From Microbacterium hydrocarbonoxydans (GTDB taxonomy: Bacteria > Actinomycetota > Actinomycetes > Actinomycetales > Microbacteriaceae), in NCBI RefSeq assembly GCF_904831005.1, contig NZ_LR882982.1:3286001-3350000 (forward strand): a stretch of 64,000 bases of DNA. Direction: 5' to 3'. Numbering within the stretch: the stretch's first letter is position 1; each line of letters begins with the position of its first letter. Shown here in pieces: positions 1 to 8,224 of this stretch. A program made the translations under genes and the position numbers. The notes beneath the pieces were generated by a model. The model was not told where the DNA came from. It made no database searches and was given only the letters and a program-made list of their open reading frames with translations.

Positions 1-147
1 GTGCTGTTCGCTCGCCCCGAGCTCGACGTCGTCACCGCGTCCGGCAAGGGGCGCAGCGTGACCGAGAGCGCTGAAGCCGCGATCGACCACCGGGCAGACC
101 TGCTGGCACGCTGCCGCGCGCATTCCGAGCGATACGCGCAGCGCTGA
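1..147 (+). CDS. C-terminal end of an unrecognised protein (5' clipped)
   Basis: An open frame runs from the first base of the window to a TGA at 145-147, giving at least 48 residues rich in Ala, Arg and Glu and ending SERYAQR. The first codon is GTG but the gene probably begins upstream of the window. No motif can be recognised in so short a piece. It is followed after 6 nt by a strong hairpin, which fits the end of a transcription unit. Confidence 0.55.
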   Translation: MLFARPELDVVTASGKGRSVTESAEAAIDHRADLLARCRAHSERYAQR

Positions 148-153
148 CGTGAA

Positions 154-189
154 CTCCGTGGGAGACGCGGATCGGCGTCCCCCACGGAG
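154..189. terminator. Hairpin terminator between convergent genes
   Basis: Arms CTCCGTGGG (154-162) plus GACGC (164-168) pair with GCGTC (175-179) plus CCCACGGAG (181-189), with one A/C mismatch and a 6-nt loop. It sits between the clipped gene on + and the exporter gene ending at 193 on -, so it can serve both. No strong T-run follows, as is common in high-GC actinobacteria. Confidence 0.7.
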
Positions 190-192
190 TGA

Positions 193-1746
193 TCAGTGGG
201 CTCCGACCGCACCCTCGGCGGTCTCGACGACGACCTCCTCGGTGCTGTGCCGACGCGCGGTGCGCAGCAGCACGGCCGCGAGAACCGCGACGACCGCCGT
301 GACTCCCGCGCCGACGAGCATCGCGGAGTGAAGGCCCGACAGGAATGCATCCTGTGCGACCGCCGTCGCCTCGCCGCCGAGACCCGTGGGCACGATGCCC
401 TGGGCGAGCTCGTCGGTCTGGGTGCCGGTCAGGTCCAGCTCCGACGCTCCGCTGGCGCTTCCCGCCCCGACCACGGCGGCGAACACGGCGGTGCCCAGGG
501 CGCCGCCGAGCTGCAGCATCGTGGCCTGGAAGCCGCCGGCGACACCGGCGAGATGCACCGGCGCGCTGCCGACCACCGCGTCGGCGCCGGCCGTCATCGT
601 GAGCCCGACGCCCATGGCCAGCGTGACGAAGGGGATGGCCATCGCGATGTACGGCGTGTCGACGCCGATCGGGGTCAGCGCCACGAGTGAGAGGGCCACG
701 AGTGCGAGCCCGATCGTCATGGTCACCCGCGTGCCCAGGCGGCTCACCAGCACGGCTCCGATCGGCGAGGCGATGATCGACACCGCCGACAGCGGGAGCA
801 GCATGACGCCGGCGACGACACCCTCGACGCCGCGCAGGTTCATCAGGAAGAGACTCAGGAAGAACGTCACGCCGAGAAGGGCGAAGAAGTTCGCCCCCAC
901 GGCGAGTCCGCCGATCGAGAAGCCGGGCTCACGGAAGAGCGACATCGGCAGCAGCGGATGGGCGCTGCGGAGCTCGACCAGCACGAACACGACGAGCACC
1001 GCCACGGCGCCCGCGAGCACGAACCGGGTGCGCGCGTCGCCCCAGCCCCAGTCCTCGGACTGCACGATCGCGAGGACGACGCCTGCGAGGCCGATCGCGA
1101 GCAGGATGACTCCCGGCACGTCGAACCGCACCGTCGAGCTGCCGGCTGTCGACTCGCGCACGACCAGGGCGGTGAAGATCACCGTGAGCACGGCGATGGG
1201 GGCGTTGATGAAGAAGATCGACTCCCAGCCGAGGGTGGCCACCAGCGCGCCGCCCACGATCGGGCCGGCCGCGATCGCGACCGACGAGACGCCGCCCCAG
1301 ATGCCGACCGCCATGCCGAACTTCTCGCGGGGGAACGTCGCCCGCAGGATCGAGAGGGTCTGCGGCATGAGCATCGCCGCACTCACGCCCTGCAGGGCGC
1401 GGAACACGATGACGCCGGTCGCGCTGCCGACCAGGCCGATCGCGACGGAGGTGAGGGCGAAGGCGATGACGGCGACGATGTAGATGCGGCGCCGGCCGAA
1501 GCGATCGCCGAGCGTGCCGCCCAGGATCAGGCACACCGCGAGTCCGAGCAGATACGAGTGCGTGATCCACTGCAGCTGGGTGAAGGAGGTGCCGAGCGAG
1601 GCCGCGATCGCGGGGTTCGCGATCGAGACGACGGTCGCGTCGAGGCCGACCATGAACAGGCCCAGCGAGACCGCGATCAGGGTGGCGATCGGATGCCCGC
1701 GCAGACCTGCGCGGGGAGGAGCCGAGAGTGCGGCGGTGGAGGTCAT
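193..1746 (-). CDS. MFS drug exporter, DHA2 (14-TM) family
   Basis: About 517 residues beginning MTSTAALSAP, with a string of hydrophobic segments consistent with 14 membrane helices. The N-terminal part carries the DHA2 signature GLDATVVSIANPAIA in helix 1 and the loop motif LGDRFGRRR between helices 2 and 3. By family it should export drugs or other toxic small molecules by proton antiport. The frame is open much further upstream, but the MFS homology-like part begins right after the ATG at 1746, and upstream codons encode an Arg-rich antisense-like peptide, so that start is chosen. It is divergent from a MarR gene at 1916 and is probably its target. Confidence 0.9.
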   Translation of the reverse strand: MTSTAALSAPPRAGLRGHPIATLIAVSLGLFMVGLDATVVSIANPAIAASLGTSFTQLQWITHSYLLGLAVCLILGGTLGDRFGRRRIYIVAVIAFALTSVAIGLVGSATGVIVFRALQGVSAAMLMPQTLSILRATFPREKFGMAVGIWGGVSSVAIAAGPIVGGALVATLGWESIFFINAPIAVLTVIFTALVVRESTAGSSTVRFDVPGVILLAIGLAGVVLAIVQSEDWGWGDARTRFVLAGAVAVLVVFVLVELRSAHPLLPMSLFREPGFSIGGLAVGANFFALLGVTFFLSLFLMNLRGVEGVVAGVMLLPLSAVSIIASPIGAVLVSRLGTRVTMTIGLALVALSLVALTPIGVDTPYIAMAIPFVTLAMGVGLTMTAGADAVVGSAPVHLAGVAGGFQATMLQLGGALGTAVFAAVVGAGSASGASELDLTGTQTDELAQGIVPTGLGGEATAVAQDAFLSGLHSAMLVGAGVTAVVAVLAAVLLRTARRHSTEEVVVETAEGAVGAH

Positions 1747-1897
1747 GAGGAGTGCTTTCGTCGTTCGTCGGATGCAGGGCGCGACGAGCACAGGGCTTCG
1801 CGAGGAGCGCCGTCGGTTGCCCGGAGGACCTGGGTGGCAGCGACGGCGGCTACACGAGCGCCGTCGGCCCTCGTGCCGGTGGCGCTCCCTCAGAAGC

Positions 1898-1911
1898 GTA
1901 TGAAATAATAC
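1898..1911. promoter_or_regulatory. Possible MarR operator in divergent promoter
   Basis: GTAT-N6-ATAC inverted repeat in an unusually AT-rich stretch, 5 nt before the MarR start codon. Its position between the exporter and the regulator suits autoregulation and exporter control. The arms are only 4 bp, so this is a suggestion. Confidence 0.35.
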
Positions 1912-1915
1912 ACAA

Positions 1916-2371
1916 ATGACCACGCCATCGCCAATCCCGGATGCGGAGCTGGACCGATTCGCCGATGCGGTGATGTCGATCGCGCATCGCATCGAGCCCC
2001 GCGGTCTCGATCTTCCGGGCAGGCGTCGCCTGACGCCACGGGAGATCCTGGTGATGCACGAGGTCGCGGTGACGCCGGGTGTCACGGCGACGCAGATCGC
2101 GCGAGGCCTCGACCTGCAGCGCAGCAACGTCAGTGCCACGCTGCACACGCTCGAGCGTGAATCGCTCCTCGTGCGCGTTGCCGCTGCAGACGGTCGAGGG
2201 GCAGGCTTCGCCCTCACCGACGAGGCCCGTCGCGAGCTCGCTCTCGTGCGCGCTCATCGCTCGGAGCGGCTGCGCTCGGCATCCGACGATCTTCTGCGTG
2301 AGGTCGTCTCGATCTCGGCTGCTCTGTCGCGACTGGCAGGCGGGATCGGAGCAGACCGCCGGGCCGAGTGA
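1916..2371 (+). CDS. MarR-family transcriptional regulator
   Basis: 151 residues, the usual MarR size. The middle holds a winged-helix region: a recognition segment around TATQIARGLDLQRSNVSATLHTLERESLLVRV followed in pieces by the wing (AADGRGAGFALTDEARREL), with the family pattern of a helix-turn-helix and a short beta wing. MarR proteins bind as dimers and are released from DNA by small ligands. It is divergent from the MFS exporter at 193-1746, the classic regulator/exporter pairing. Its stop lies 4 nt from the stop of the convergent polymerase gene. Confidence 0.9.
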   Translation: MTTPSPIPDAELDRFADAVMSIAHRIEPRGLDLPGRRRLTPREILVMHEVAVTPGVTATQIARGLDLQRSNVSATLHTLERESLLVRVAAADGRGAGFALTDEARRELALVRAHRSERLRSASDDLLREVVSISAALSRLAGGIGADRRAE

Positions 2372-2375
2372 CGTC

Positions 2376-3572
2376 TCACTCGTGCTCGGGCAGCACCGGT
2401 GTCGACCACCCCGGATCGCGACCGAGCTGGGTGGCCCGACCCAGCGACTGTGCGCCGAAACGGTCGCGGACCGCGTCGAGCGCTGTGTCGATGCGCTCGC
2501 CGTCGCCCCAGTCGATCGGAAGTTCCGGCTGCAGATGCGCGGCGCGATCGAGCTGGGTCAGCGAGATGCCGATCAGCGTCACGCCCCTGGCCTCGATCTG
2601 CGGCAGTGCCGCGGTCAGCAGGGCGCGGGCCACCGACAGCAGCGTCGCCGTGCGCACGGTGGACACCCCGACAGTGCGAGACCGGGTGGCCTTGGTGTAG
2701 TCGCCGAATCGCAGGCGCAGCACGACCGTGCGGCAGGTGCGCTCGCCGTCGCGCAGACGGCGAGCGAGTCGATCGACGATCTGGGTCAGGATGACGTCGA
2801 GTTCCTCGGCCGATCGGGGCTTCGTGCCGAGAGCGCGTTGCGAGCCGATCGATCCGCGCCGTCTGGCGGTGTCGACCGGGCGGGGGTCGCGCAGACGAGC
2901 GAGCGCGTGCAGATGGCCGCCGGTCGCCGAGCCGAGAAGCCGCTCGGCGGTCGCCGCCTCGAGCTCGGCGAGCTGGCCGACCGTGTGGATGCCGAGGCGG
3001 TGCAGCTTCTCGGCGGTGACCGCGCCGACGCCCCACAACCGCTCGACGGGGAGGGGGTGGAGGAACTGCTGCTCGCGTTCGGGGTCGACGATGAGCAGCC
3101 CGTCGGGTTTGCTGACCGCGCTCGCGACCTTGGCGAGGAACTTCGTGCGGGCGACGCCGACCGAGATCGCGAGTCCCACCTCGGCGCGCACCCGCTCGCG
3201 CAGTCGGGCGGCCACGGCCTCGGGAGTGCCGACGATGCGGCGCAGGCCACCGACCTCGAGAAAGGCCTCATCGATCGAGAGCCCCTCGACGAGCGGCGTC
3301 GTGTCTCGGAAGATCGCGAAGACGTCTCGGCTCGCCGCACTGTATGCGTCCATGCGCGGTGGCACGACGGTGGCGTCGGGGCAGAGCTGCAACGCCTGGC
3401 GCCCGCCCATCGCGGTGCGGACGCCGCGTGCCTTGGCCTCGTAGCTCGCGGCAAGCACGACCCCGCCGCCCACGATCACCGGCCTGCCTCGCAGGTGTGG
3501 GGCGTCGCGCTGTTCGACCGAGGCGTAGAACGCATCGAGATCGGCGTGCAGCACGGTGGCTTCGCCCCGCAT
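2376..3572 (-). CDS. dinB: DNA polymerase IV (Y-family translesion polymerase)
   Basis: 398 residues. The palm starts with HADLDAFYASVEQRD (catalytic Asp11) and has the second catalytic motif LSIDEAFLEV (Asp101-Glu102). A helix-hairpin-helix region (VERLWGVGAVTAEKLHRLGI) and a C-terminal little-finger domain follow. Family role: error-prone bypass of damaged DNA. The start at 3572 is chosen because it places the catalytic motif at the normal distance from the N terminus; the frame is open to 3914 but runs back into the neighbouring MFS gene. I see no SOS box (GAAC-type palindrome) just upstream. The gene ends a few bases from the MarR gene. Confidence 0.93.
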   Translation of the reverse strand: MRGEATVLHADLDAFYASVEQRDAPHLRGRPVIVGGGVVLAASYEAKARGVRTAMGGRQALQLCPDATVVPPRMDAYSAASRDVFAIFRDTTPLVEGLSIDEAFLEVGGLRRIVGTPEAVAARLRERVRAEVGLAISVGVARTKFLAKVASAVSKPDGLLIVDPEREQQFLHPLPVERLWGVGAVTAEKLHRLGIHTVGQLAELEAATAERLLGSATGGHLHALARLRDPRPVDTARRRGSIGSQRALGTKPRSAEELDVILTQIVDRLARRLRDGERTCRTVVLRLRFGDYTKATRSRTVGVSTVRTATLLSVARALLTAALPQIEARGVTLIGISLTQLDRAAHLQPELPIDWGDGERIDTALDAVRDRFGAQSLGRATQLGRDPGWSTPVLPEHE

Positions 3573-3667
3573 CCGGCGCTCCTCTCGACGGGCAGATCGT
3601 CGCACGGACCACCGACAGTCGCCGGATCGAAGACCGACGGCCGAGGGTCGACAGCTGCCGCGGGAAT

Positions 3668-3730
3668 AGTTGACCCGCATCGACAGTTGCACTAAATCAA
3701 CCATCGGCGTATAGTTGACACCAATCAACT
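3668..3730. promoter_or_regulatory. Cluster of three TTGA/TCAA operators before MFS gene
   Basis: Three inverted repeats with the same 6-6-6 layout: AGTTGA-N6-TCGACA (3668-3685, imperfect), AGTTGC-N6-TCAACC (3685-3702) and AGTTGA-N6-TCAACT (3713-3730, perfect). The last ends 8 nt before the AGGAG ribosome site. This is the style of operator used by MarR-family dimers, and a MarR gene is co-transcribed just downstream at 5492, so it is the likely ligand. They also lie upstream of the dinB start. Confidence 0.7.
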
Positions 3731-3753
3731 TTCTACACAGGAGCTCTACCACT

Positions 3754-5490
3754 GTGACTACCACTTCCCACACCTCCGCGCCCGAGGCGACCCGGTCGCC
3801 GCGCGAGGTCTTCACCGCGATCTCCGGCCTCGTCGTCGGTATGTTCGTCGCCGTGCTCTCGGGCACCGTGGTGTCGACCTCGATGCCTGTCATCATCGCC
3901 GACCTCGGCGGCACTCAGTCCCAGTACACCTGGGTCATCACCGCGAGCCTTCTGGCGACCGCCGTCTCCACCCCGATCTGGGGCAAGCTCGCCGACCTGG
4001 TCGACCGCAAGATCCTCGTTCAGATCTCGCTCATCCTCTTCACCGCCGGCACCGTGATCGCCGGCTTCTCGACCGACACGAACATGCTGATCGGCGTGCG
4101 CGTGCTGCAGGGCATCGGCGTCGGCGGCCTGATGTCGCTCGTCATGATCGCCGTCGCCCTCATCATCTCGCCGCGCGAGCGCGGCAAGTACATGGGCGTC
4201 GTCGGCGGGATCATGGCCCTCGGCACGATCGGCGGACCGCTGCTCGGCGGATTCCTCACCGACGTCTGGGGATGGCGCTCGAACTTCTTCGTGGGCGTGC
4301 CGTTCGCGCTCCTCGCCCTGGTGCTGCTGCAGTTCACCCTGCACCTGCCCAAGCCGCAGCGCGACACCAAGATCTCGATCGACTACTTCGGCATCGTGCT
4401 GCTCGCGGTCGGCGTCTCGACCCTGCTGATCTGGGTCTCGATGGGCGGCAGCCAGTTCGACTGGGACTCGTCGACCAGCATCATGCTCGCTGTGATCGCC
4501 GGAGTCGCGATCGCCGCCTTCATCACGGTCGAGTTCTTCGTGAAAGAGCCGATCGTCCCGATGTCGCTGTTCCGCAATCGCACCTTCACGCTGTCGGTCA
4601 TCGCCTCGATCGCCATCGGCGTCTCGATGTTCGCGACGTCGGTCTTCCTCGCGCAGTACTTCCAGCTCGCCCGCGGCGCCACACCGACCGAGTCGGGCCT
4701 CATGACCATACCGATGATCGTCGGACAGATGGGCGCCTCGATCATCATCGGCCAGCTTGTCAGCCGCTTCGGCAAGTGGAAGGGATGGATGGTGACCGGA
4801 TCGGTGCTCACCACCGTGGGCGTCAGCCTGATGGCCACCCTGCGCTACGACACGCCCTTCCCTCTCGTCGCGGTCTACATGTTCGTGCTGGGTGCAGGTC
4901 TCGGCATGGTGATGCAGAACCTGACCCTCATCGTGCAGAACGACACCGCTCCCCAGCAGCTGGGTGCCGCCTCGTCGAACGTCAACTTCTTCCGCACGAT
5001 CGCAGGCACCATCGGCGTCACCGTCATGGGCGCCATGCTGTCGACCAGCGTCGCGAACTACATGACCGATGCGCTCAAGGGCTTCACGCCGACCACTCCC
5101 GATGAGGTCGACGCCCTCACGCACCTCGCCTCGGGCGACGTGCCGAAGGTGACCCAGCTGCCCGACACGATCCGTGCGATCGTCGAGAGCGCCTACGGAC
5201 ACGGCATCGCCGACTCGTTCATCATCGCGATCCCGCTCGCCGTGATCTCGATCATCGCGATCGCCTTCATCAAGAACAAGCCGCTGTCGACCAAGAACGC
5301 CGCCGAAGAGCTGCGGGCGCAGGCCGAGGAATCGGTGCTCGAGGTGTCAGAGGCCGAGGTCGGAGGGAACCTCTCGACCGGTGTCATCCGCACCGCGGGT
5401 GCCGGAGCCTCCACCACCGCCACCGCCACCGGCTCGGTGACCGTGCTGGAACGCGAAGGCGAGCGCGAGGGCCGGGAGTCGAGGGGCTGA
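3754..5490 (+). CDS. MFS multidrug exporter, DHA2 family
   Basis: 578 residues from a GTG at 3754 with AGGAG at 3739-3743; the longer frame from 3715 would overlap the operators and lacks a ribosome site. The protein has about 14 hydrophobic segments, the motif SGTVVSTSMPVIIADLGG in helix 1 and GKLADLVDRKILVQ after helix 2, typical of EmrB/QacA-type proton antiporters. The cytoplasmic tail after the last helix (about residue 515 on) is long, Ala/Glu/Thr-rich and probably disordered. A MarR gene follows after 1 nt, so repressor and pump form one operon under the operator cluster upstream. Confidence 0.92.
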   Translation: MTTTSHTSAPEATRSPREVFTAISGLVVGMFVAVLSGTVVSTSMPVIIADLGGTQSQYTWVITASLLATAVSTPIWGKLADLVDRKILVQISLILFTAGTVIAGFSTDTNMLIGVRVLQGIGVGGLMSLVMIAVALIISPRERGKYMGVVGGIMALGTIGGPLLGGFLTDVWGWRSNFFVGVPFALLALVLLQFTLHLPKPQRDTKISIDYFGIVLLAVGVSTLLIWVSMGGSQFDWDSSTSIMLAVIAGVAIAAFITVEFFVKEPIVPMSLFRNRTFTLSVIASIAIGVSMFATSVFLAQYFQLARGATPTESGLMTIPMIVGQMGASIIIGQLVSRFGKWKGWMVTGSVLTTVGVSLMATLRYDTPFPLVAVYMFVLGAGLGMVMQNLTLIVQNDTAPQQLGAASSNVNFFRTIAGTIGVTVMGAMLSTSVANYMTDALKGFTPTTPDEVDALTHLASGDVPKVTQLPDTIRAIVESAYGHGIADSFIIAIPLAVISIIAIAFIKNKPLSTKNAAEELRAQAEESVLEVSEAEVGGNLSTGVIRTAGAGASTTATATGSVTVLEREGEREGRESRG

Positions 5491-5491
5491 C

Positions 5492-5947
5492 ATGGCCACC
5501 ACGGAGGCCGTCACGGCACCCGACCTCGAGGACGCGATCGGCGACCTCCAGAGTCACCTGAACCTCATCTTCGCGAGGACTCGGACGCTCTGGAGGGAGT
5601 CGGCCGCCCGCATCGCCCCCGAGCTGCAGGTCGGCGGCTACAAGCTGCTGACCTTCATCGAGCGGGCGGGCACCGCCAACGCGCATGAGCTGGCCGAGCG
5701 ATTCGAGATGGACAAATCGGTCATCAGCCGCCAGGTGCGCACTCTCGAGGAGCTGGGACTCATCGAGTCCCGTGCCGATGAGCGCGACGGCCGTCTGCGC
5801 GTGCTCACGGCGACGCCGGCTGCTCAGACCGCGCTCGCCGAGTTGCGTCAGGAGCACGGATGGCGGCTGCGCGCCGTGCTCGCCGAGCTCACCCCTGACG
5901 AGATCAACGCCGCGTCGAAGGTGTTCCGGCTCCTCTCCGAAGTCTGA
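5492..5947 (+). CDS. MarR-family regulator co-transcribed with exporter
   Basis: 151 residues, starting 1 nt after the exporter stop, so almost certainly translationally coupled. The helix-turn-helix is around NAHELAERFEMDKSVISRQV and the wing around ESRADERDGRLRVLTAT. Being encoded behind the pump it should act as autorepressor of the operon through the AGTTGA/TCAACT sites at 3668-3730. It is similar in layout to the next MarR protein at 6047 (both have DKS...SRQVR in the recognition helix), suggesting a local duplication. Confidence 0.92.
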   Translation: MATTEAVTAPDLEDAIGDLQSHLNLIFARTRTLWRESAARIAPELQVGGYKLLTFIERAGTANAHELAERFEMDKSVISRQVRTLEELGLIESRADERDGRLRVLTATPAAQTALAELRQEHGWRLRAVLAELTPDEINAASKVFRLLSEV

Positions 5948-5954
5948 CCCTGCT

Positions 5955-6019
5955 CGGTTCGAATCGCTCACTATGCAGTGTCACGCCGCGGAAAACTGCC
6001 AAGTGCGCGATTCGAACCG
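5955..6019. promoter_or_regulatory. Paired 13-bp inverted repeats upstream of third MarR gene
   Basis: CGGTTCGAATCGC at 5955-5967 is repeated perfectly in inverse orientation as GCGATTCGAACCG at 6007-6019, 39 nt apart. Each arm is itself centred on the palindrome TTCGAA. Two dimer sites flanking the presumed promoter would allow autoregulation of the MarR gene at 6047; a long-loop hairpin in RNA is the alternative. Confidence 0.5.
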
Positions 6020-6046
6020 CTCTGACTTCGCCGTAAGCTTTCGGGC

Positions 6047-6565
6047 ATGAGTGCCTCCGACAGCGCCGACCTCGATGAGGCCGTCTCCCGGGTGGAGCAC
6101 GAGCTCGGCCGACTGTTCGCCCGCATCCGTGTGAGCTGGCGCGAAGCGGCGATCACCGTGCATCCCGATCTGCAGCCGCTGGGGTATCAGGTCCTGACCT
6201 CGATAGCCACGGGCAAGGCCACGTCGGCCGGTGCGATCATCGAGCGGCTGCAGACCGACAAGTCGGCCGTGAGCCGTCAGGTGCGTCAGCTCGAACAGCT
6301 GGGTCTCGTCGAGAGCGTCCGCGATCCCGAGGACCGACGGGCGCGGGTGCTGGTCGCCACCGACCTCGCCCAGGAGCGGGTCGCGCTCGCGCGCTCGCGC
6401 TATGAGGCACGCCTCGGCGAGCGACTGCGCCGGTGGTCGGCTGAAGACCTCGATCACTTCACTCGTCTGCTCGCCGATCTGGGCGGCGCGACGCCCGCTG
6501 CACCGTCGGCACCGGATGCATCGGATGCACCGGCTACCCGCGAAGACGAGTCGCCCGCGTCCTGA
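6047..6565 (+). CDS. MarR-family transcriptional regulator
   Basis: 172 residues. N-terminal helix, then a winged helix-turn-helix with recognition segment TSAGAIIERLQTDKSAVSRQV and wing region ESVRDPEDRRARVLVATD. The C-terminal tail after about residue 155 is Ala/Pro/Asp-rich (PAAPSAPDASDAPAT) and probably unstructured. It is preceded by the 13-bp repeats at 5955-6019 and followed after 40 nt by the Old Yellow Enzyme gene, which it may control; MarR/OYE pairs respond to electrophiles in other bacteria. That functional link is inference. Confidence 0.9.
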   Translation: MSASDSADLDEAVSRVEHELGRLFARIRVSWREAAITVHPDLQPLGYQVLTSIATGKATSAGAIIERLQTDKSAVSRQVRQLEQLGLVESVRDPEDRRARVLVATDLAQERVALARSRYEARLGERLRRWSAEDLDHFTRLLADLGGATPAAPSAPDASDAPATREDESPAS

Positions 6566-6605
6566 TCGGGGAATACCCGGCAGGCGCCGGGCCTTACCCC
6601 TCACT

Positions 6606-7697
6606 GTGAGCCTTTACGAGTCCGCCGTCTTCGGCGCCCTTCCGCTGTCCAACCGCGTCGTCATGGCGCCGCTGACCCGCACCCGTGCCGACGATGACGG
6701 AGTGCCCACCGACACGATGGTGGAGTACTACCGCCAGCGCGCCGGATTCGGACTCATCATCACCGAGGGCACGTGGCCCGCAGCCGAGGGCAAGTCGTAC
6801 TCGGGGCAGCCGGGCATCGTGACGGCCGAGCAGATCGAGGGATGGCGTCGCATCGCGGATGCCGTGCACGAGGCCGGCGGCACGATCGTGATGCAGCTGA
6901 TGCACGGCGGACGCGTCTCGCACCCGGCGATCTCGGGACAGCCGCGTGTCGTGGCACCGAGTGCCCTCGCGGCTCCGGGTGAGACGCACACCCCCGAGGG
7001 CAAGGCGGCCATGCCGGTCGCGCACGCTCTCACCCTCGACGAGATCCCCGAGGTGATCGAGCAGTTCGCGCAGGCGGCGCGCAACGCGATCGCCGCGGGC
7101 CTCGACGGCGTCGAGGTGCACGGGGCCAACGGCTACCTGGTGCAGGAGTTCCTGTCGCCTGTGTCGAACATCCGCGACGACCTGTACGGAGGGTCGCCCA
7201 AGAACCGTGCACGATTCGCGATCGAGGTCACGCGGGCGGTCACCGAGGCCGTCGGCGCAGACCGCACCGGCATCCGGCTGTCGCCGCAGCACAACATCCA
7301 GGGCGTGCTCGAAGAGGACGACGCCGATGCGCTCGCGACCTACCTCGCCCTCGCCGAGGGCCTCGCCCCCCTCGGCCTCGCCTTCGTCGACGTGCTCAAC
7401 GCGGCGCCCACGAGCGAGCTCGTGCAGCGCATCCGTCGCACCTCCGGCGCTCCGCTGATCATCAACTCGGGCTTCGCGGCACCGACCACCCGCGACGAGG
7501 CCGAGACGCTGGTCTCGGAGGGCTGGGCGGATGCCGTGGCCGCAGGCCGGCCGGCGATCGCGAACCCCGATCTGGTCGAGCGCTGGCGCGAGGATGCCGA
7601 ACTCAACGAGCCGCGCCCTGCGCTGTTCTACGGTCGCACCGCCGAGGGGTACACGGACTACCCGTCGCTCGAGGTCGCCCGCGCCGACGTCGGCTGA
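6606..7697 (+). CDS. Alkene reductase, Old Yellow Enzyme family
   Basis: 363 residues from a GTG at 6606. Features of NemA/OYE flavoproteins are visible: N-terminal LSNRVVMAPLTRTRA, the substrate/FMN segment IVMQLMHGGRVSHP, the EVHGANGYLVQEFLSP strand-loop, SNIRDDLYGGS, and a C-terminal phosphate-binding strand (INSGF). These FMN enzymes reduce activated C=C bonds, nitro compounds or quinones with NAD(P)H. One departure: the usual NxR active segment reads GIRLSPQHNIQG here, as in NemA relatives. No clear ribosome site precedes the GTG, so the transcript may be leaderless or coupled to the MarR gene 40 nt upstream. Confidence 0.9.
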   Translation: MSLYESAVFGALPLSNRVVMAPLTRTRADDDGVPTDTMVEYYRQRAGFGLIITEGTWPAAEGKSYSGQPGIVTAEQIEGWRRIADAVHEAGGTIVMQLMHGGRVSHPAISGQPRVVAPSALAAPGETHTPEGKAAMPVAHALTLDEIPEVIEQFAQAARNAIAAGLDGVEVHGANGYLVQEFLSPVSNIRDDLYGGSPKNRARFAIEVTRAVTEAVGADRTGIRLSPQHNIQGVLEEDDADALATYLALAEGLAPLGLAFVDVLNAAPTSELVQRIRRTSGAPLIINSGFAAPTTRDEAETLVSEGWADAVAAGRPAIANPDLVERWREDAELNEPRPALFYGRTAEGYTDYPSLEVARADVG

Positions 7698-7708
7698 GGC
7701 CCGAGCTT

Positions 7709-7750
7709 CCTACCGTGCAGTCGCGGGTCTGCCCTCGACTGCACGGTAGG
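7709..7750. terminator. 15-bp perfect hairpin after OYE gene
   Basis: CCTACCGTGCAGTCG (7709-7723) and its exact complement CGACTGCACGGTAGG (7736-7750) enclose a 12-nt loop, 11 nt after the OYE stop. No U-tract follows. Most likely an intrinsic-like terminator or 3' stabilising stem. Confidence 0.7.
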
Positions 7751-7864
7751 GGAGAACATGCAAGGCCCTTCAGGACTGGGGCGGTGCTGCGTAGCGTTCG
7801 TGTCAGAGGCGGTTTCACGTCTGCGGACAAGGCGGTTCCTCGTCTCCCGATAGAGGGGGAGAAC

Positions 7865-8125
7865 ATGACGCAGCAGACCCGGATCGCATTCGACGACGTC
7901 CAGTACGTCCTCGCGCCGGAGCAGGACCTCGTCGATCTGATGGAGCGCATCGAGATCGCAGCGAAGTCGGAGCCGACGTTCGTCGACTTCATGGCGGGAG
8001 ACCGCCTGGTGAGCGTTCTGGTCTGCGCTGCGACGCGCGTCGTGGTGACCGTGCAGCCGGAGCAGGCAGCCGAGGACTCGCCCTACCTGCCGCTCGCGGT
8101 CGAACCGCTGGACTGGGACTACTGA
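7865..8125 (+). CDS. Small conserved-looking protein of unknown function
   Basis: 86 residues from an ATG preceded by GAGGGGGAG. The protein is acidic, without Cys motif, signal peptide or membrane helix; it reads like an alpha/beta domain and ends PLAVEPLDWDY. No family recognised. About 20-60 nt upstream lie two imperfect 16-nt direct repeats starting AGGCGGTT (7807 and 7830), which may be regulator sites. It is followed after 99 nt by an alcohol dehydrogenase, with a small GC-rich hairpin at 8174-8191 in between. Codon bias and ribosome site support it being real. Confidence 0.75.
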   Translation: MTQQTRIAFDDVQYVLAPEQDLVDLMERIEIAAKSEPTFVDFMAGDRLVSVLVCAATRVVVTVQPEQAAEDSPYLPLAVEPLDWDY

Positions 8126-8224
8126 CGCGCGCATTCTGCGGGTCGGCCGCGGTCTGTCAACCCTCTATCGAGGCTGCGCGCCTCGGCGCAGGGTGGTCGT
8201 CCGACAGCAACCGAGGAGGACGCA

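Noticed and set aside
1747..2217. N-terminal extension of the first MFS exporter to 674 residues
   Set aside because: The extra part is antisense to the MarR gene, Arg/Ser-rich and without MFS character; the ATG at 1746 gives the normal family length.
5951..6020. GGTTCGAATC, which looks like a tRNA T-loop
   Set aside because: No acceptor stem, anticodon arm or D-loop can be built around it; it is explained by the 13-bp inverted pair of operators.
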